DNA of 64,000 nt from Lysobacter daejeonensis GH1-9 (GCF_000768355.1 NZ_AVPU01000001.1:62001-126000), one strand, 5' to 3'. Positions 1 through 8,284 are shown, numbered from the stretch's first letter. The notes: a model not told the origin generated them from the sequence alone. Numbers and translations are program-made.

Positions 1-269
1 CCAAGCTGGACGCGCAGTTCGTGGTCAAGGACGCTGGCTCGTCGGAAGGCATGAACTGGTTGTCCTTGGCGCCTCGCAGCGACGAGGCGGGCTTCCGCAC
101 CGCGCGCCTGGGCTTTACCCAAGGCGCCTTGGCGAAGATGGTGATCGTGGACAGCTTGGGTCAGCGCACCGAAATCCGCTTCACTGGCTGGAAGCGCAAC
201 CCCGCGTTTCCGCGAGGCACGTTCAGCTACAAGCCGGCCAAGGGCGTGGACGTCATTGGCGAGGGCTGA
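1..269 (+). CDS. lolA: Outer-membrane lipoprotein carrier LolA, 3' end only
   Basis: Partial gene: the reading frame is open from position 3 and ends at TGA 267-269, so the start lies left of the window. LolA is the periplasmic chaperone that carries lipoproteins from the LolCDE complex to LolB. The visible C-terminal 88 residues show the family pattern of alternating beta strands (ARLGF, KMVIVDSLGQRTEIRFTGWKRNPAF) and end in a KGVDVIGEG-type tail seen in gammaproteobacterial LolA. Finding it just upstream of rarA matches the lolA-rarA order common in Xanthomonadaceae. The identification rests on the C-terminal pattern and synteny. Confidence 0.85.
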   Translation, partial: KLDAQFVVKDAGSSEGMNWLSLAPRSDEAGFRTARLGFTQGALAKMVIVDSLGQRTEIRFTGWKRNPAFPRGTFSYKPAKGVDVIGEG

Positions 270-309
270 TGCCCGACCTCCAAACGCAACTGCCATGAAA
301 TGAGCGAAC

Positions 310-339
310 GGACGGTGGGGAGACCCGCCGTCCATTTTC
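310..339 (+). terminator. Probable rho-independent terminator after lolA
   Basis: GGACGGTGGG (310-319) and CCCGCCGTCC (324-333) pair with one G-T mismatch around a GAGA loop and are followed by ATTTTC. The hairpin lies 40 bp beyond the lolA stop codon. The rest of the 270-508 gap shows no convincing gene. Confidence 0.65.
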
Positions 340-508
340 ATGGAGCATCCGCTGGGCCAGTGCTGAAAGTTGCGGCCGATGCCATGGAGTCGGTTGCGGC
401 TGCATTCACGTTCAACGCATGGCAATCACAGGCCTTCCACGGCATCGGCGGCACTCTGCCCCCCACGCCCCGCAATGACCGCGGCGGCCTGCCAGGGTTG
501 GACACGCC

Positions 509-1219
509 ATGTTGCTTCGTACCGCCATCTCTTCCGCCGTACTCGCCTCTGCCGGCGCGCTGGGCGTGTTTTCCACGGTGCCTGCAACACAGCCGGCCCC
601 CCAGCCCGCGCCCATCTTCCAGGCATCGGCGTTGGACAAGATGGCGGAGTCACGCGTGGAAGGCGACCTTGCCATGGATGACGCGGTGGCCGCTTCGTTG
701 GTGGGTGCCATCACCCTGCAGTTTCCGAAGCACAAGGTCGAAGTGAAGTTGGACAAGGTGGACGTCGCGCCGCTGAGCCTGCGGGACCGTGCAGTGTCCG
801 GTGAGGGTCGCGTGCGCATTGGCGACGATGACGCATGGATCCCTCTCGCGTTCAATGCGCTGTATGACACGCGGGACACCGTCGTCACGCAGCCGCAGCT
901 GGTCTTCGGCAGTGACGCGCCAGCAAGCATGCTGCAGCGGCAATCCGCACTGATGCGCGCGCTTTCCCAGCAGGTCAATCGCGCCATGGCAGCCGAGTTT
1001 GGCCAGCAGTCCATCGAAATGCGCATCGACCATGCCAGCACGTCGCCGGCCGGCCGCCGCTACCTCCAGGTCCAGGCCGTTGGACAGGCGCGGTTTGGCG
1101 GCGAAGGTACCGAGCAAGCCAATATCCAGGCGCTTTATGATCGGGCGACCGGGCAGTGGTTGCGGGTCGACTACGAACTGGGCAGTGCCGCGCCGCGCGG
1201 CGATCTGGCGCAAGGTTGA
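509..1219 (+). CDS. Exported protein of unknown function
   Basis: A 236-residue protein with a signal-peptide-like N-terminus (MLLRTAISSAVLASAGALGVF). The rest is soluble, with a charged, strand-rich pattern and no catalytic motif that I recognise. It is probably periplasmic. It stands between lolA and rarA, ends about 40 bp before rarA and may be read with it. Only this frame across the interval combines a signal peptide with typical high-GC codon use. A hypothetical 300-746 frame overlapping it is low complexity and was not accepted. The function is unknown. Confidence 0.6.
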   Translation: MLLRTAISSAVLASAGALGVFSTVPATQPAPQPAPIFQASALDKMAESRVEGDLAMDDAVAASLVGAITLQFPKHKVEVKLDKVDVAPLSLRDRAVSGEGRVRIGDDDAWIPLAFNALYDTRDTVVTQPQLVFGSDAPASMLQRQSALMRALSQQVNRAMAAEFGQQSIEMRIDHASTSPAGRRYLQVQAVGQARFGGEGTEQANIQALYDRATGQWLRVDYELGSAAPRGDLAQG

Positions 1220-1261
1220 CCCGCTGGTATCTTGTATGGCCCGCCCCCGCGTTGAACCCCA

Positions 1262-2638
1262 GTGCCACGGCCGAGCCCGCCACCGTATTCCGATCCCGCA
1301 CCTGACCTGCTGAGCGCCGACCGCGACGCCTTGCGCCCGCTGGCCGAGCGCATGCGGCCACGCACGCTCGACGAGATGGTGGGGCAACGCCGACTGCTGT
1401 CGCCCGGTAGCGCACTGCGACGCGCCGTCGAGTCCGGGCGCATGCACTCGATGATCCTGTGGGGGCCCCCGGGCTGCGGCAAGACCACGTTGGCGTTGCT
1501 GTTGGCGCGCTATGCCGATGCCGAATTCAAGGCCATCTCCGCGGTGCTTTCCGGACTTCCAGAGGTGCGCCAGGTGCTGGCCGAGGCCGCGCAACGCTTT
1601 GCCGAGGGACGACGCACCGTGCTGTTCGTGGACGAGGTGCATCGGTTCAACAAGGCGCAGCAGGACGCCTTCCTGCCGCATATCGAACGCGGAACGATCC
1701 TGTTTGTCGGCGCGACCACGGAAAACCCGTCGTTCGAACTGAACTCGGCCTTGCTGTCACGCTGCCGCGTGCACGTGATGGAGGCGGTCTCGCCCGAAGA
1801 CATCGCCGTTGCCCTGCGCGCTGCATTGGAGGACGAGCAACGTGGGCTGGGCGGGCAGGGGATCCGCGTATCGGATGATGCGCTGCGGCTGATCGCCACG
1901 GCTGCCGACGGTGACGTGCGCCGAAGCCTGACGTTGCTGGAAATTGCGGCGGAACTAGCGGCCGACGAGGGCGGGGAAATCACGGATGCGACGTTGGCTC
2001 AGGTGCTGGCGGACCGCACGCGTCGCTTTGACAAGGGCGGCGAGCAGTTCTATGACCAGATCTCGGCGCTGCACAAATCGGTGCGCAGCTCCAACCCGGA
2101 CGCGGCGCTGTATTGGCTGGCGCGCATGTTCGATGGCGGCTGCGACCGCGCTTACCTGGCGCGCCGGCTGACGCGGATGGCGGTCGAAGACATTGGCCTG
2201 GCCGATCCGCGCGCGCTGCAGATGGCGATTGATGCGTGGGAAACCTATGACCGCCTCGGCACGCCGGAAGGTGAGCTGGCGTTGGCGCAGCTGACCCTTT
2301 ACCTGGCCAGTACCGCCAAGTCGAACGCGGCCTACATGGCCTACAAGGCAGCCCAGCAGGACGTGGCCGAGTACGGCACCCAGGAGGTACCCCTGCATCT
2401 GCGCAACGCGCCGACCCGGCTGATGAAGCAGCTGGGATATGCCAAGGGCTACCAGTACGACCACGAGCGGGAAGGCGGCGTGGCGCTGGACCAGACCGGT
2501 TTCCCCGACGCGATGGGAGAACGCGTGTATTACCAGCCGGTGGAGCGTGGTCTGGAGCTCAAGCTGAAGGATAAGCTGGACCGCCTTCGCGCAGCACGTG
2601 CTGCGGCGCGCGGCAGGCAGGGCGGGGGGCAGGGCTGA
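1262..2638 (+). CDS. rarA: Replication-associated recombination protein A (RarA/MgsA)
   Basis: A 458-residue AAA+ ATPase of the clamp-loader type that acts at stalled replication forks. The P-loop GPPGCGKT spans residues 68-75, Walker B LFVDEVHRFN is at about 121-130, and the sensor-1 region GATTENPSFELNSALLSRC follows with the arginine-finger segment. The C-terminal half has the MgsA signature AVEDIGLADPRAL and the late YQYDHE...YYQPVERGLE block. The length is normal for the family. The start is GTG at 1262; no better ATG precedes the conserved RPLAERMRPRTLDEMVGQ region. Confidence 0.95.
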   Translation: MPRPSPPPYSDPAPDLLSADRDALRPLAERMRPRTLDEMVGQRRLLSPGSALRRAVESGRMHSMILWGPPGCGKTTLALLLARYADAEFKAISAVLSGLPEVRQVLAEAAQRFAEGRRTVLFVDEVHRFNKAQQDAFLPHIERGTILFVGATTENPSFELNSALLSRCRVHVMEAVSPEDIAVALRAALEDEQRGLGGQGIRVSDDALRLIATAADGDVRRSLTLLEIAAELAADEGGEITDATLAQVLADRTRRFDKGGEQFYDQISALHKSVRSSNPDAALYWLARMFDGGCDRAYLARRLTRMAVEDIGLADPRALQMAIDAWETYDRLGTPEGELALAQLTLYLASTAKSNAAYMAYKAAQQDVAEYGTQEVPLHLRNAPTRLMKQLGYAKGYQYDHEREGGVALDQTGFPDAMGERVYYQPVERGLELKLKDKLDRLRAARAAARGRQGGGQG

Positions 2639-2721
2639 CGGTTGCGAGGCGTCGCCGTCACAGGCAAGCTCATCCGGCCCCCACACCACCGAACGCAAAC
2701 GCCAGTCCTGGGGAGGACCCG

Positions 2722-3300
2722 ATGCGAATTGCCATAGCCGCCGTAATCGGCGGGATCGTGATGTTCCTGTGGGGCGCCGTGGCCCACACCATGTTGCCGT
2801 TGGGCGAAATGGGCATGCATACCGCCGTTGAGCAGGATGCGGCGCTCACCGCCATCACAGGCAGTGCCTCCAAGGGGGAGGGCATGTACATGTTGCCCGG
2901 CATGGACCCGGCGATGTATGCGGACGAGGCCGCCAACAAGGCGTTCGTGGAAGCCAATCGCGACAAGCCTTACGCGCTGGTGATCTACCAGCCCGACGGC
3001 AATCCGGCGCTGGAGAACATGGGGCCCAACCTGGGCAAGCAGTGGGTATCCGATACGTTGGCGGCCGGCGTGCTGGCCTGGATCCTGTCGTTGGGCGTCT
3101 GGGGCTTTGGTCGCCGGGTCGCGGTGGCCGCGGCTGCGGGCGTCTTCAGCTGGCTGACGATCAGCGTGCCGTACTGGAACTGGTACATGTTCCCGGTGGA
3201 TTTCACGCTGGCCAACCTGGTCGAGCAGGCAGTGGGCTGGGCCCTTGGCGGTGCAGCCATCGCCTGGTGGCTGGGACGGGGCGAAAGGCGTGCGCGTTGA
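2722..3300 (+). CDS. Inner-membrane protein of unknown function
   Basis: A 192-residue protein with an N-terminal hydrophobic helix (residues 1-24), a periplasmic-looking segment rich in Met, Asp and Ala (about 30-105), and three C-terminal membrane helices (about 110-190). GGAGG at 2712-2716 is a clear ribosome binding site 5 bp before the ATG. It lies between rarA and crcB, and only 27 bp separate it from crcB, so the two are probably co-transcribed. I do not recognise a named family. Confidence 0.7.
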   Translation: MRIAIAAVIGGIVMFLWGAVAHTMLPLGEMGMHTAVEQDAALTAITGSASKGEGMYMLPGMDPAMYADEAANKAFVEANRDKPYALVIYQPDGNPALENMGPNLGKQWVSDTLAAGVLAWILSLGVWGFGRRVAVAAAAGVFSWLTISVPYWNWYMFPVDFTLANLVEQAVGWALGGAAIAWWLGRGERRAR

Positions 3301-3327
3301 GAGCGCCATCGACGTGAGGGGCGCTTG

Positions 3328-3732
3328 ATGCCTGCCATCTGGTGGCATCAGCTTGTCCTGGTGATGCTCGGCGGCGCCTTGGGCGCCGCTGGGCGCCACT
3401 GGTTGGGCGGCGTGTTGCTACGGCACCTTGGCAGCGGTTTCCCTTGGGGCACCTTCGCCGCCAATATGTTCGGCTCGTTTGCGATCGGCTTTCTGGCCGT
3501 CTGGTTGGAAGGGCGCGGCCCAAGTGCGTTGTACTGGCGCGCGTTCCTGATCGTCGGCGTCCTGGGCGCCCTGACCACGTGGTCTTCGTTGATGCTGGAG
3601 TGCCTGTTGATGGCGCGCTCTGAACGGACACCCATGTTGATGGGCTACCTGGGGCTGTCGCTGGTGACGGGCCTTGCGCTGGTATGGGTGGGAGCGCGAT
3701 TTGCAGGGATACTCCGGCCGCCAGTCTGGTAG
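3328..3732 (+). CDS. crcB: Fluoride exporter CrcB/FluC
   Basis: A four-helix membrane protein that forms a dual-topology dimeric fluoride channel, protecting enolase and pyrophosphatase from cytoplasmic fluoride. Family motifs are visible: GGALGAAGRHWLGG near the N-terminus, FPWGTFAANMFGSFAIGF in helix 2 (the GTxxxNxxG signature) and GVLGALTTWSSLMLE in helix 3 (the TTxSS pore segment). The 134-residue length is typical. The ATG at 3328 is preferred over an in-frame TTG at 3325. No fluoride riboswitch fits in the 27-bp gap upstream. Confidence 0.93.
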   Translation: MPAIWWHQLVLVMLGGALGAAGRHWLGGVLLRHLGSGFPWGTFAANMFGSFAIGFLAVWLEGRGPSALYWRAFLIVGVLGALTTWSSLMLECLLMARSERTPMLMGYLGLSLVTGLALVWVGARFAGILRPPVW

Positions 3733-3765
3733 CCCGACATCCGTATTGAAGGAGTTGTGACAGCC

Positions 3766-4218
3766 ATGAAGGCGTTGTGCCACGTAATTGCAGTGCTCGT
3801 GATGGGGCTTCCGACGCCGGCATGGAGCCAGCAGGCGGGCGAGTTGCGCAAATGCGTTTCACCGGGCGGCGCGGTGAGCTTCCAGCAGCAGCCTTGCGCT
3901 GCGGGCTCCCGCCAGACCTCCAGCCGATCCTACGTTGCCGAGCCTGCGCCGACGGCCGAGCAGATCCGCGCGCGTGCGACGCGGGAGCAGGTCGCCCGCG
4001 CGGAGTCTGCGGAACTGTCCCGCCGGGCGGGCACCTCAGGCCATCTCTCGGCGCCACCGGGAAGAGGCACCTTGCATCGAGTGGCAATTGCCAAGGATGA
4101 CGCAGCTTGCCAGCGAGCTCGCCGGCATCGGGACGAGACGTTGGAGCGGGTGGGCTTGAAGCGGACTTATGACCTGCTACGGGCGCTCAACGACGAGGTT
4201 GCGCGGGCCTGCCGTTAG
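3766..4218 (+). CDS. Secreted DUF4124-like small protein
   Basis: A 150-residue exported protein. A signal peptide (MKALCHVIAVLVMGLPTPAWS) is followed by LRKCVSPGGAVSFQQQPC, which resembles the DUF4124 pattern (K-C-x-D/S-x-x-G-x-x-x-F-x-x-x-P-C). The remainder is a charged Arg/Ala/Glu-rich helical region. The ribosome binding site GGAG (3751-3754) is well spaced for ATG 3766 and too close for GTG 3757, so the ATG was chosen. The function of DUF4124 proteins is unknown; they are periplasmic or envelope proteins. Confidence 0.7.
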   Translation: MKALCHVIAVLVMGLPTPAWSQQAGELRKCVSPGGAVSFQQQPCAAGSRQTSSRSYVAEPAPTAEQIRARATREQVARAESAELSRRAGTSGHLSAPPGRGTLHRVAIAKDDAACQRARRHRDETLERVGLKRTYDLLRALNDEVARACR

Positions 4219-4321
4219 TTGCGCGCGCAATGCCCCGGGAATGTCGGGTTTTTCACCGGGCGTATGCGCGCCTCGGTCTAGCCTTTGCATACGGGCAATG
4301 CAGAGCAGAGAGGCGGGTGTC

Positions 4322-4582
4322 ATGAGCAGGCAATCGGGTCTTAGGGCATTGGCCGCCGCTGGCCTATTGGTGGTGGTGACCGTGCTTGGCTTGAGCGCCA
4401 AGGTTGGACGTGACACGTCACAGTACTTGCGAACGGTTTCCATGCAGAGAAACTGGGATTCGCCTGGGCAGGGACCTGAAGAGGTGCGGGCAGCGAGCAG
4501 CGCGGCAGCGTCCGAGGCGCGGCGCCCGGTGGATTCGCACCGCGCCGCAGCGGCGCCTTTGGGGGTAGTGGCTTCGCATTGA
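4322..4582 (+). CDS. Small single-pass membrane protein, paralog A
   Basis: An 86-residue protein: a short basic N-terminus, one hydrophobic helix (residues 8-24) and then AKVGRDTSQYLRTVSMQRNW, followed by an Ala/Arg-rich tail. A second gene at 14656-14898 has the same layout and nearly the same motif after its helix (AKVGRDTSQYLQAVSTQRDW). The start is ATG 4322 with a purine-rich stretch before it. The longer upstream frame is not hydrophobic and looks spurious. The family is not recognised; the conserved block after the helix probably defines its function. Confidence 0.65.
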   Translation: MSRQSGLRALAAAGLLVVVTVLGLSAKVGRDTSQYLRTVSMQRNWDSPGQGPEEVRAASSAAASEARRPVDSHRAAAAPLGVVASH

Positions 4583-4614
4583 TCGGTAACGGATTCTTGC
4601 GTTTCATCGATCTC

Positions 4615-6063
4615 TTATGGCGTGTCCCTGAGTTTGGTAAGCGCCAACTGGGCCTCTTCGTTCTTGGGGTCCAATGCCAGGGCCGTCTCGTAGCACTTCC
4701 TCGCATCGGCAACCCTGCCCAGCAGTTCGTAGGCGTTGCCCTTGCGCCACCAGGCGGCCGAAATCGACGGTTGTGCGTCCGCTCCGGCGAGCTCGATATA
4801 GCGAGTCAGTGCTGGCAAGGCCTTCTCAACCTCTGTCTTGCCGACAATGCGCAGCCTGGCGGCCATGTAGAGCGACATCACATGTGGCTTTTCCGCGGTG
4901 GCAAGGCGGTCAAGAATCGGTAGTGCCGCGCCCACCTGCCCTGAGTCCGCGAACTGTTGTGCGTGTGCGAAGTCGGCGTCGGCCTGGGTAGGCAGCGCGT
5001 ACGGAAGGTTGAACAGCACCTTCTCGATCTCCTCGGCCAACGGCGTGGCGCCCAAGTCATAGTTCGACAGCACGATCAACGTATATCCGTCGTCCAGATA
5101 GCGGCGAAACTCGGCATTGACGCCCGGAGCACCGCCGCCATGACCCACGGCGCGGTGGCCATTGATGCTCTTGGTGAACCAGCCGCTGCCATAGAACGGC
5201 GCCGGACCGACCGGGGTGAACATGCGCTGCCGGCTGTTGCTGTTGAGCAATCGAGTCCCATACAGGGCTTGGTCGAAACGCAGCAGATCGGGGGCTGTCG
5301 TATGCAGCCCGCCGTCGGCTGATGCCGGCATGATGCTGCGCACATTGGTGACGCGGCCACGATTAGGAGTCAGCACATAGCCAAGCGATCGGTTGGAGAG
5401 TACGTCGTTCTCCTGCGTCAGCCGGCTGTCGATCATGCCCGCCGGCGCAAAGATGTGCAGCCGCAGGTACTCCGGGTAGCTCAGGCCGCTGATTTTCTCG
5501 ACAATCGCGCCCAAGACGACCATGCCGGAATTCGAATAGGCGAACCTCTCGCCGGGCGAAAATTGCGGTCGTTGCGTGTAGATGAGGGGCAGGATGTCGG
5601 CAATGTTCTCGATGCCGGCCATCTTGCGCGGATAGTCCTCGTGTTCCATATAGTCGCCCAAGCCAGACGAGTGGTTGAGCAACTGTTGGATGGTGATCGT
5701 GTCCTTCTCTGGGAAGGGAAACTCGGGCAGGAACCGGGAGAGCTTGTCATCCAGTTTCAACTTGCCCGCATCGACCAGCTGCATGATCGCCACAGCGGTA
5801 AAAGTCTTGCCGATGGAGCCGATGTTGTAGCTGGTGTTCAGCCGGTTCGGTATCCGATGGTCCTTGTTTGCCTCACCGAAAGCGTCGGCATAGACAACCT
5901 TGCCGTGGTCGGCGACGAGAACGGTCCCGGAAAACAAGTCCAGATCAGCGTAGCGGCTGACCAGGGTTTCGATGTTCTTCCGTGATGGTCCGGTGTCACC
6001 GTTGGTTGCTGCGGCAACTGGGAGAGCCAGTAATGCGACGGCGGCGATTGCGAGCAGTTTCAT
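4615..6063 (-). CDS. Serine hydrolase of beta-lactamase/class C family with C-terminal TPR-like tail
   Basis: A 482-residue exported enzyme with signal peptide MKLLAIAAVALLALPVAAA. The active-site set of the class C beta-lactamase/D-alanyl-D-alanine peptidase fold is complete: SIGK at 83-86 (nucleophile Ser83), YSN at 176-178, and HGG at 308-310 in place of KTG. After about residue 365 the protein becomes helical and ends in a TPR-type repeat (WWRKGNAYELLGRVADARKCYETALALDPKNEEAQLAL). Such proteins usually act as peptidases or esterases in the periplasm rather than true beta-lactamases. The start was moved to the ATG of the signal peptide, 40 codons inside the longest frame. Confidence 0.85.
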   Translation of the reverse strand: MKLLAIAAVALLALPVAAATNGDTGPSRKNIETLVSRYADLDLFSGTVLVADHGKVVYADAFGEANKDHRIPNRLNTSYNIGSIGKTFTAVAIMQLVDAGKLKLDDKLSRFLPEFPFPEKDTITIQQLLNHSSGLGDYMEHEDYPRKMAGIENIADILPLIYTQRPQFSPGERFAYSNSGMVVLGAIVEKISGLSYPEYLRLHIFAPAGMIDSRLTQENDVLSNRSLGYVLTPNRGRVTNVRSIMPASADGGLHTTAPDLLRFDQALYGTRLLNSNSRQRMFTPVGPAPFYGSGWFTKSINGHRAVGHGGGAPGVNAEFRRYLDDGYTLIVLSNYDLGATPLAEEIEKVLFNLPYALPTQADADFAHAQQFADSGQVGAALPILDRLATAEKPHVMSLYMAARLRIVGKTEVEKALPALTRYIELAGADAQPSISAAWWRKGNAYELLGRVADARKCYETALALDPKNEEAQLALTKLRDTP

Positions 6064-6287
6064 TTGTGTCCTTGGCAGAATGCGTCGGGGGGTACGCAGG
6101 AGGGATACGGCCAAGTGCCAAGAGGTTGCATCGCTGGTTACGGGGGTGCGGCCTTCGATCTTTGCATGATCCCGATGCGCCACTCGTTCAGGAACAAGGA
6201 CAGGGAAGCTCGGCAGATTTCCGCGACCAAACGCGATCTCAGTCGGGCCAATCCGAGACGCCCCGGGGGTACGCGGGCGGAATCTCG
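6064..6287. other. Intergenic gap with a short direct repeat
   Basis: This 224-bp gap lies between two minus-strand genes. It contains two related G-rich stretches, GGGGGTACGCAGGAGGG near 6089 and GGGGGTACGCGGGCGG near 6265. No gene or clear terminator was seen. The repeat could be chance in a G-rich region. Confidence 0.3.
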
Positions 6288-7046
6288 CTAGAAGCGACGA
6301 GCATAGCCAACGCCAATCGTCGTCGTGTTTTCGTTTTCCGTCAGGGGGCTGTTCCTGATCGCTGACCCCAATCGCGTTCCGCTCACATCCATGGCGATGA
6401 AGCTGGAATCATTGATCGCCCAGGCAGCCCGCAGCCCCAGTTCGAAGTTGGTCGTGGAAGATGCCTGGTAGGTGCGCCTGTCCTGCGTTGCCTCCCCGGG
6501 ACGGACACCGTGGTAGTAGTTGGCGGTGTCCGCACTCATCCAGGCGGCCGCAGCCCGGGGTGTCAGGTGGAGCCGTCCCTTCTTGAACGGGTGCGACAAG
6601 GCCAATCGAGCCGTTTCACCTTGGGCGTGGCCGGAGGCGTCCTTGGTCCATTCCGCCGAAATGTGCCCGATGGGCGTTCTCCATTCCACCGCCGGCCCGA
6701 TCCAGACGCTGGGTTTGCGCTCTTCCATGCCCCGCAGTACATGGGTGTCGGACGGCTCGTAGCCCGCACCGATGTCGTAGTTCGATCGCAGTGACACTGA
6801 AACCCGACGGGAAGAGAGAGCGGGAATCCTGAGGTCGACTGTGGTGCCGCTTACCCGCAGGTAGCGGCTATCGTAACCGATGATCGGTACCAGCGACGTC
6901 CGGTGGTCACCGTAGGCTCGCGCTTGACTGAACGCGGCAACGCCGATGGCGAACTGGGAGGAGCGGTTCTCCTCGGCCAGGAGATCGCGCGGGGCCAGCA
7001 GGGAAATGGCGAGAGCCGCGCCAGTCATGAAATGTCGAGGGTGCAT
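6288..7046 (-). CDS. MipA/OmpV family outer-membrane protein
   Basis: A 252-residue beta-barrel protein with a signal peptide (MHPRHFMTGAALAISLLAPRDLLA). Family features include an early AIGVAAFSQARAYG-like strand, PIIGYDSRYLRVSG, alternating amphipathic strands and a C-terminal aromatic strand ending ...TTIGVGYARRF, which suits BAM recognition. Members include OmpV and MipA, which bind the murein hydrolase MltA; the role here is inferred from family only. The leader is odd: a run of nine C lies 6 nt before the start codon and no Shine-Dalgarno is visible. ATG at 7028 is an alternative start but would shorten the signal peptide. Confidence 0.82.
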   Translation of the reverse strand: MHPRHFMTGAALAISLLAPRDLLAEENRSSQFAIGVAAFSQARAYGDHRTSLVPIIGYDSRYLRVSGTTVDLRIPALSSRRVSVSLRSNYDIGAGYEPSDTHVLRGMEERKPSVWIGPAVEWRTPIGHISAEWTKDASGHAQGETARLALSHPFKKGRLHLTPRAAAAWMSADTANYYHGVRPGEATQDRRTYQASSTTNFELGLRAAWAINDSSFIAMDVSGTRLGSAIRNSPLTENENTTTIGVGYARRF

Positions 7047-7052
7047 GGGGCT

Positions 7053-7061
7053 GGGGGGGGG
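7053..7061. repeat. Homopolymer G9/C9 tract upstream of the MipA-like gene
   Basis: Nine consecutive G on the plus strand (C on the coding strand) sit in a G-rich block (7047-7070) directly before the start codon at 7046. Tracts of this length can slip during replication and change expression of outer-membrane protein genes. No such variation has been shown here. Confidence 0.6.
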
Positions 7062-7204
7062 AGGGGAGGAGCCGGCATCCTCTGGACTCCCATCACGGGA
7101 AGGTCAAGCGCGGCGATTGCGGGCTTGCGCTACGCTGGGTTGACCTTCTCGTCATGGGAATCTGCAAGCTGCACGGCCTTGCCAGATAGGAAGCGGGTTA
7201 TTCC

Positions 7205-7768
7205 ATGCGAGTCGTCATTGCACATTGTTGGACCGGACACCCATGGGATGGCTGGTATCCGCAGGCCAAGCTTGACTTGGAGGCCTTGGGGCATGAGGTG
7301 AACGTACCGTGCCTGCCGGATACGGACACGCCGGATCCGTCGGCGTGGGTTTCCGCACTGGGCTGCGCCATAGGAGAGCGAGCGAGCGAAACCCTGCTCG
7401 TGGGCCATAGCCTGGGTGCACTGGGGATGCTTCATTGGTTGGCGAGTGCTGCAGGAAATACTGCTGTCCGTGGACTTTTCCTGGTGGCGCCGCCGTTGGC
7501 GATGACGGGAATCGTGGAAGTAGACCGTTTTTTGCGACCAGCACCGGATCTGTCCGCGGTAAAGGGAAAATCTGCGCAGACTGCGGTGTTGGTATCGGAC
7601 AGCGACAAGTACCTGCTCCCGTCACCGATGACCGTGGCCCAGCAACTTGCGGCTGCCATCGACGCCCAGATATTGGTGTCGGTGGGGAAGGGGCATTTCT
7701 CCCCGGCGTCAGGGTTGCGCGCTTTGCCGGAGCTTGCCGCGTGGGTAAAAGCGAACATCGATCCTTGA
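7205..7768 (+). CDS. RBBP9/YdeN-type alpha/beta hydrolase
   Basis: A 187-residue cytoplasmic serine hydrolase of the RBBP9/YdeN family. The catalytic triad can be placed: Ser in LLVGHSLGALGML, Asp in LVSDSDKYLLP, and His in VGKGHFSPASG. The N-terminal VVIAHCWTGHPWDGWYPQAKLDLEALGHEV block is the typical first strand-turn region of this family. Its short length fits. The substrate is unknown. It is convergent with the copper-chaperone gene and separated from it by two strong hairpins. Confidence 0.8.
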   Translation: MRVVIAHCWTGHPWDGWYPQAKLDLEALGHEVNVPCLPDTDTPDPSAWVSALGCAIGERASETLLVGHSLGALGMLHWLASAAGNTAVRGLFLVAPPLAMTGIVEVDRFLRPAPDLSAVKGKSAQTAVLVSDSDKYLLPSPMTVAQQLAAAIDAQILVSVGKGHFSPASGLRALPELAAWVKANIDP

Positions 7769-7867
7769 AGGCCGGAAACCATCCGTTGGACGCCCGCCAC
7801 CCTCGTAATGGGAGGCGTCACGCCTGTCGGTTGAAAAGCGCAGTCCTGTCGTTTGTCGCGTCATGAA

Positions 7868-7923
7868 ACGTTTGCATGCGGTCGCCGCATGCAAACGTGG
7901 AAGGAGGTGCGCGATCCACCTCC
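7868..7923. repeat. Two adjacent perfect inverted repeats between convergent genes
   Basis: The first repeat has 14-bp arms, ACGTTTGCATGCGG (7868-7881) and its exact complement (7885-7898), around TCG. The second has 7-bp arms, GGAGGTG (7903-7909) and CACCTCC (7917-7923), around CGCGATC. Both lie between the stop codons of two convergent genes. There is no T-run, so they may be REP-like or factor-assisted bidirectional terminators. Confidence 0.6.
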
Positions 7924-7945
7924 AGGGGTGGCATTGGGCAAGTCG

Positions 7946-8212
7946 TCAGGCTTGGCAAGTGCCGCAGCAGGTCTTCACGGGCGCCTCTGATCCAGCCTTG
8001 CGGGTCTGGGCGTCCTCGAAGATGGCAATAACGTCATAGCCCTCGTCCTGGACGGCTTTCGCGGCTTGTTGCGGGCTGACGCCGCCAATGACCCAAACTT
8101 CCTTCGCCTGGAGGTCAACGTCTACCTGGGCCGACGCGTCGATTCGGCCAATCGCGGCCGTAATGGCTTTGACGCAGTGGCCGCAGCTCATGCCTTCGAC
8201 AATCAGTTTCAC
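7946..8212 (-). CDS. Heavy-metal-associated domain protein, CopZ-like copper chaperone
   Basis: An 88-residue HMA (ferredoxin-like) protein with the metal-binding loop GMSCGHC (CxxC) near the N-terminus, VDVDLQAKEVWVIGG and AVQDEGYDV in the expected places, and an unusual Cys-rich C-terminal tail (CCGTC). It should bind Cu(I) and pass it to a partner. The start is GTG 8212 with AGGA upstream; the ATG further out (8284) would lie inside the promoter. A MerR/CueR-type promoter precedes it and a CueR-like regulator is divergent, so copper induction is likely. Confidence 0.85.
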   Translation of the reverse strand: MKLIVEGMSCGHCVKAITAAIGRIDASAQVDVDLQAKEVWVIGGVSPQQAAKAVQDEGYDVIAIFEDAQTRKAGSEAPVKTCCGTCQA

Positions 8213-8253
8213 TTTCCGGTTCCTGTGAGGCTGGCGGGATGCCAAGTGCGGCC

Positions 8254-8284
8254 AGTGTTCAGTTTCCCACCGTGGAAAGGTCAA
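8254..8284 (-). promoter_or_regulatory. MerR/CueR-type promoter of the copper chaperone gene
   Basis: Read on the minus strand, TTGACC (8284-8279) is followed by the dyad TTTCC-ACGGTG-GGAAA and a weak -10 hexamer AACACT after a 19-bp spacer. A long spacer with a centred dyad is the hallmark of promoters distorted by MerR-family activators. Confidence 0.6.

Noticed and set aside
300..746. A 148-codon plus-strand frame after lolA
   Set aside because: It overlaps the better-supported exported-protein gene at 509, runs through the lolA terminator, and its product is low-complexity Pro/Arg/Ser without signal or domain.
3300..3327. Fluoride riboswitch before crcB
   Set aside because: Only 27 bp separate crcB from the upstream gene, too little for the riboswitch fold.
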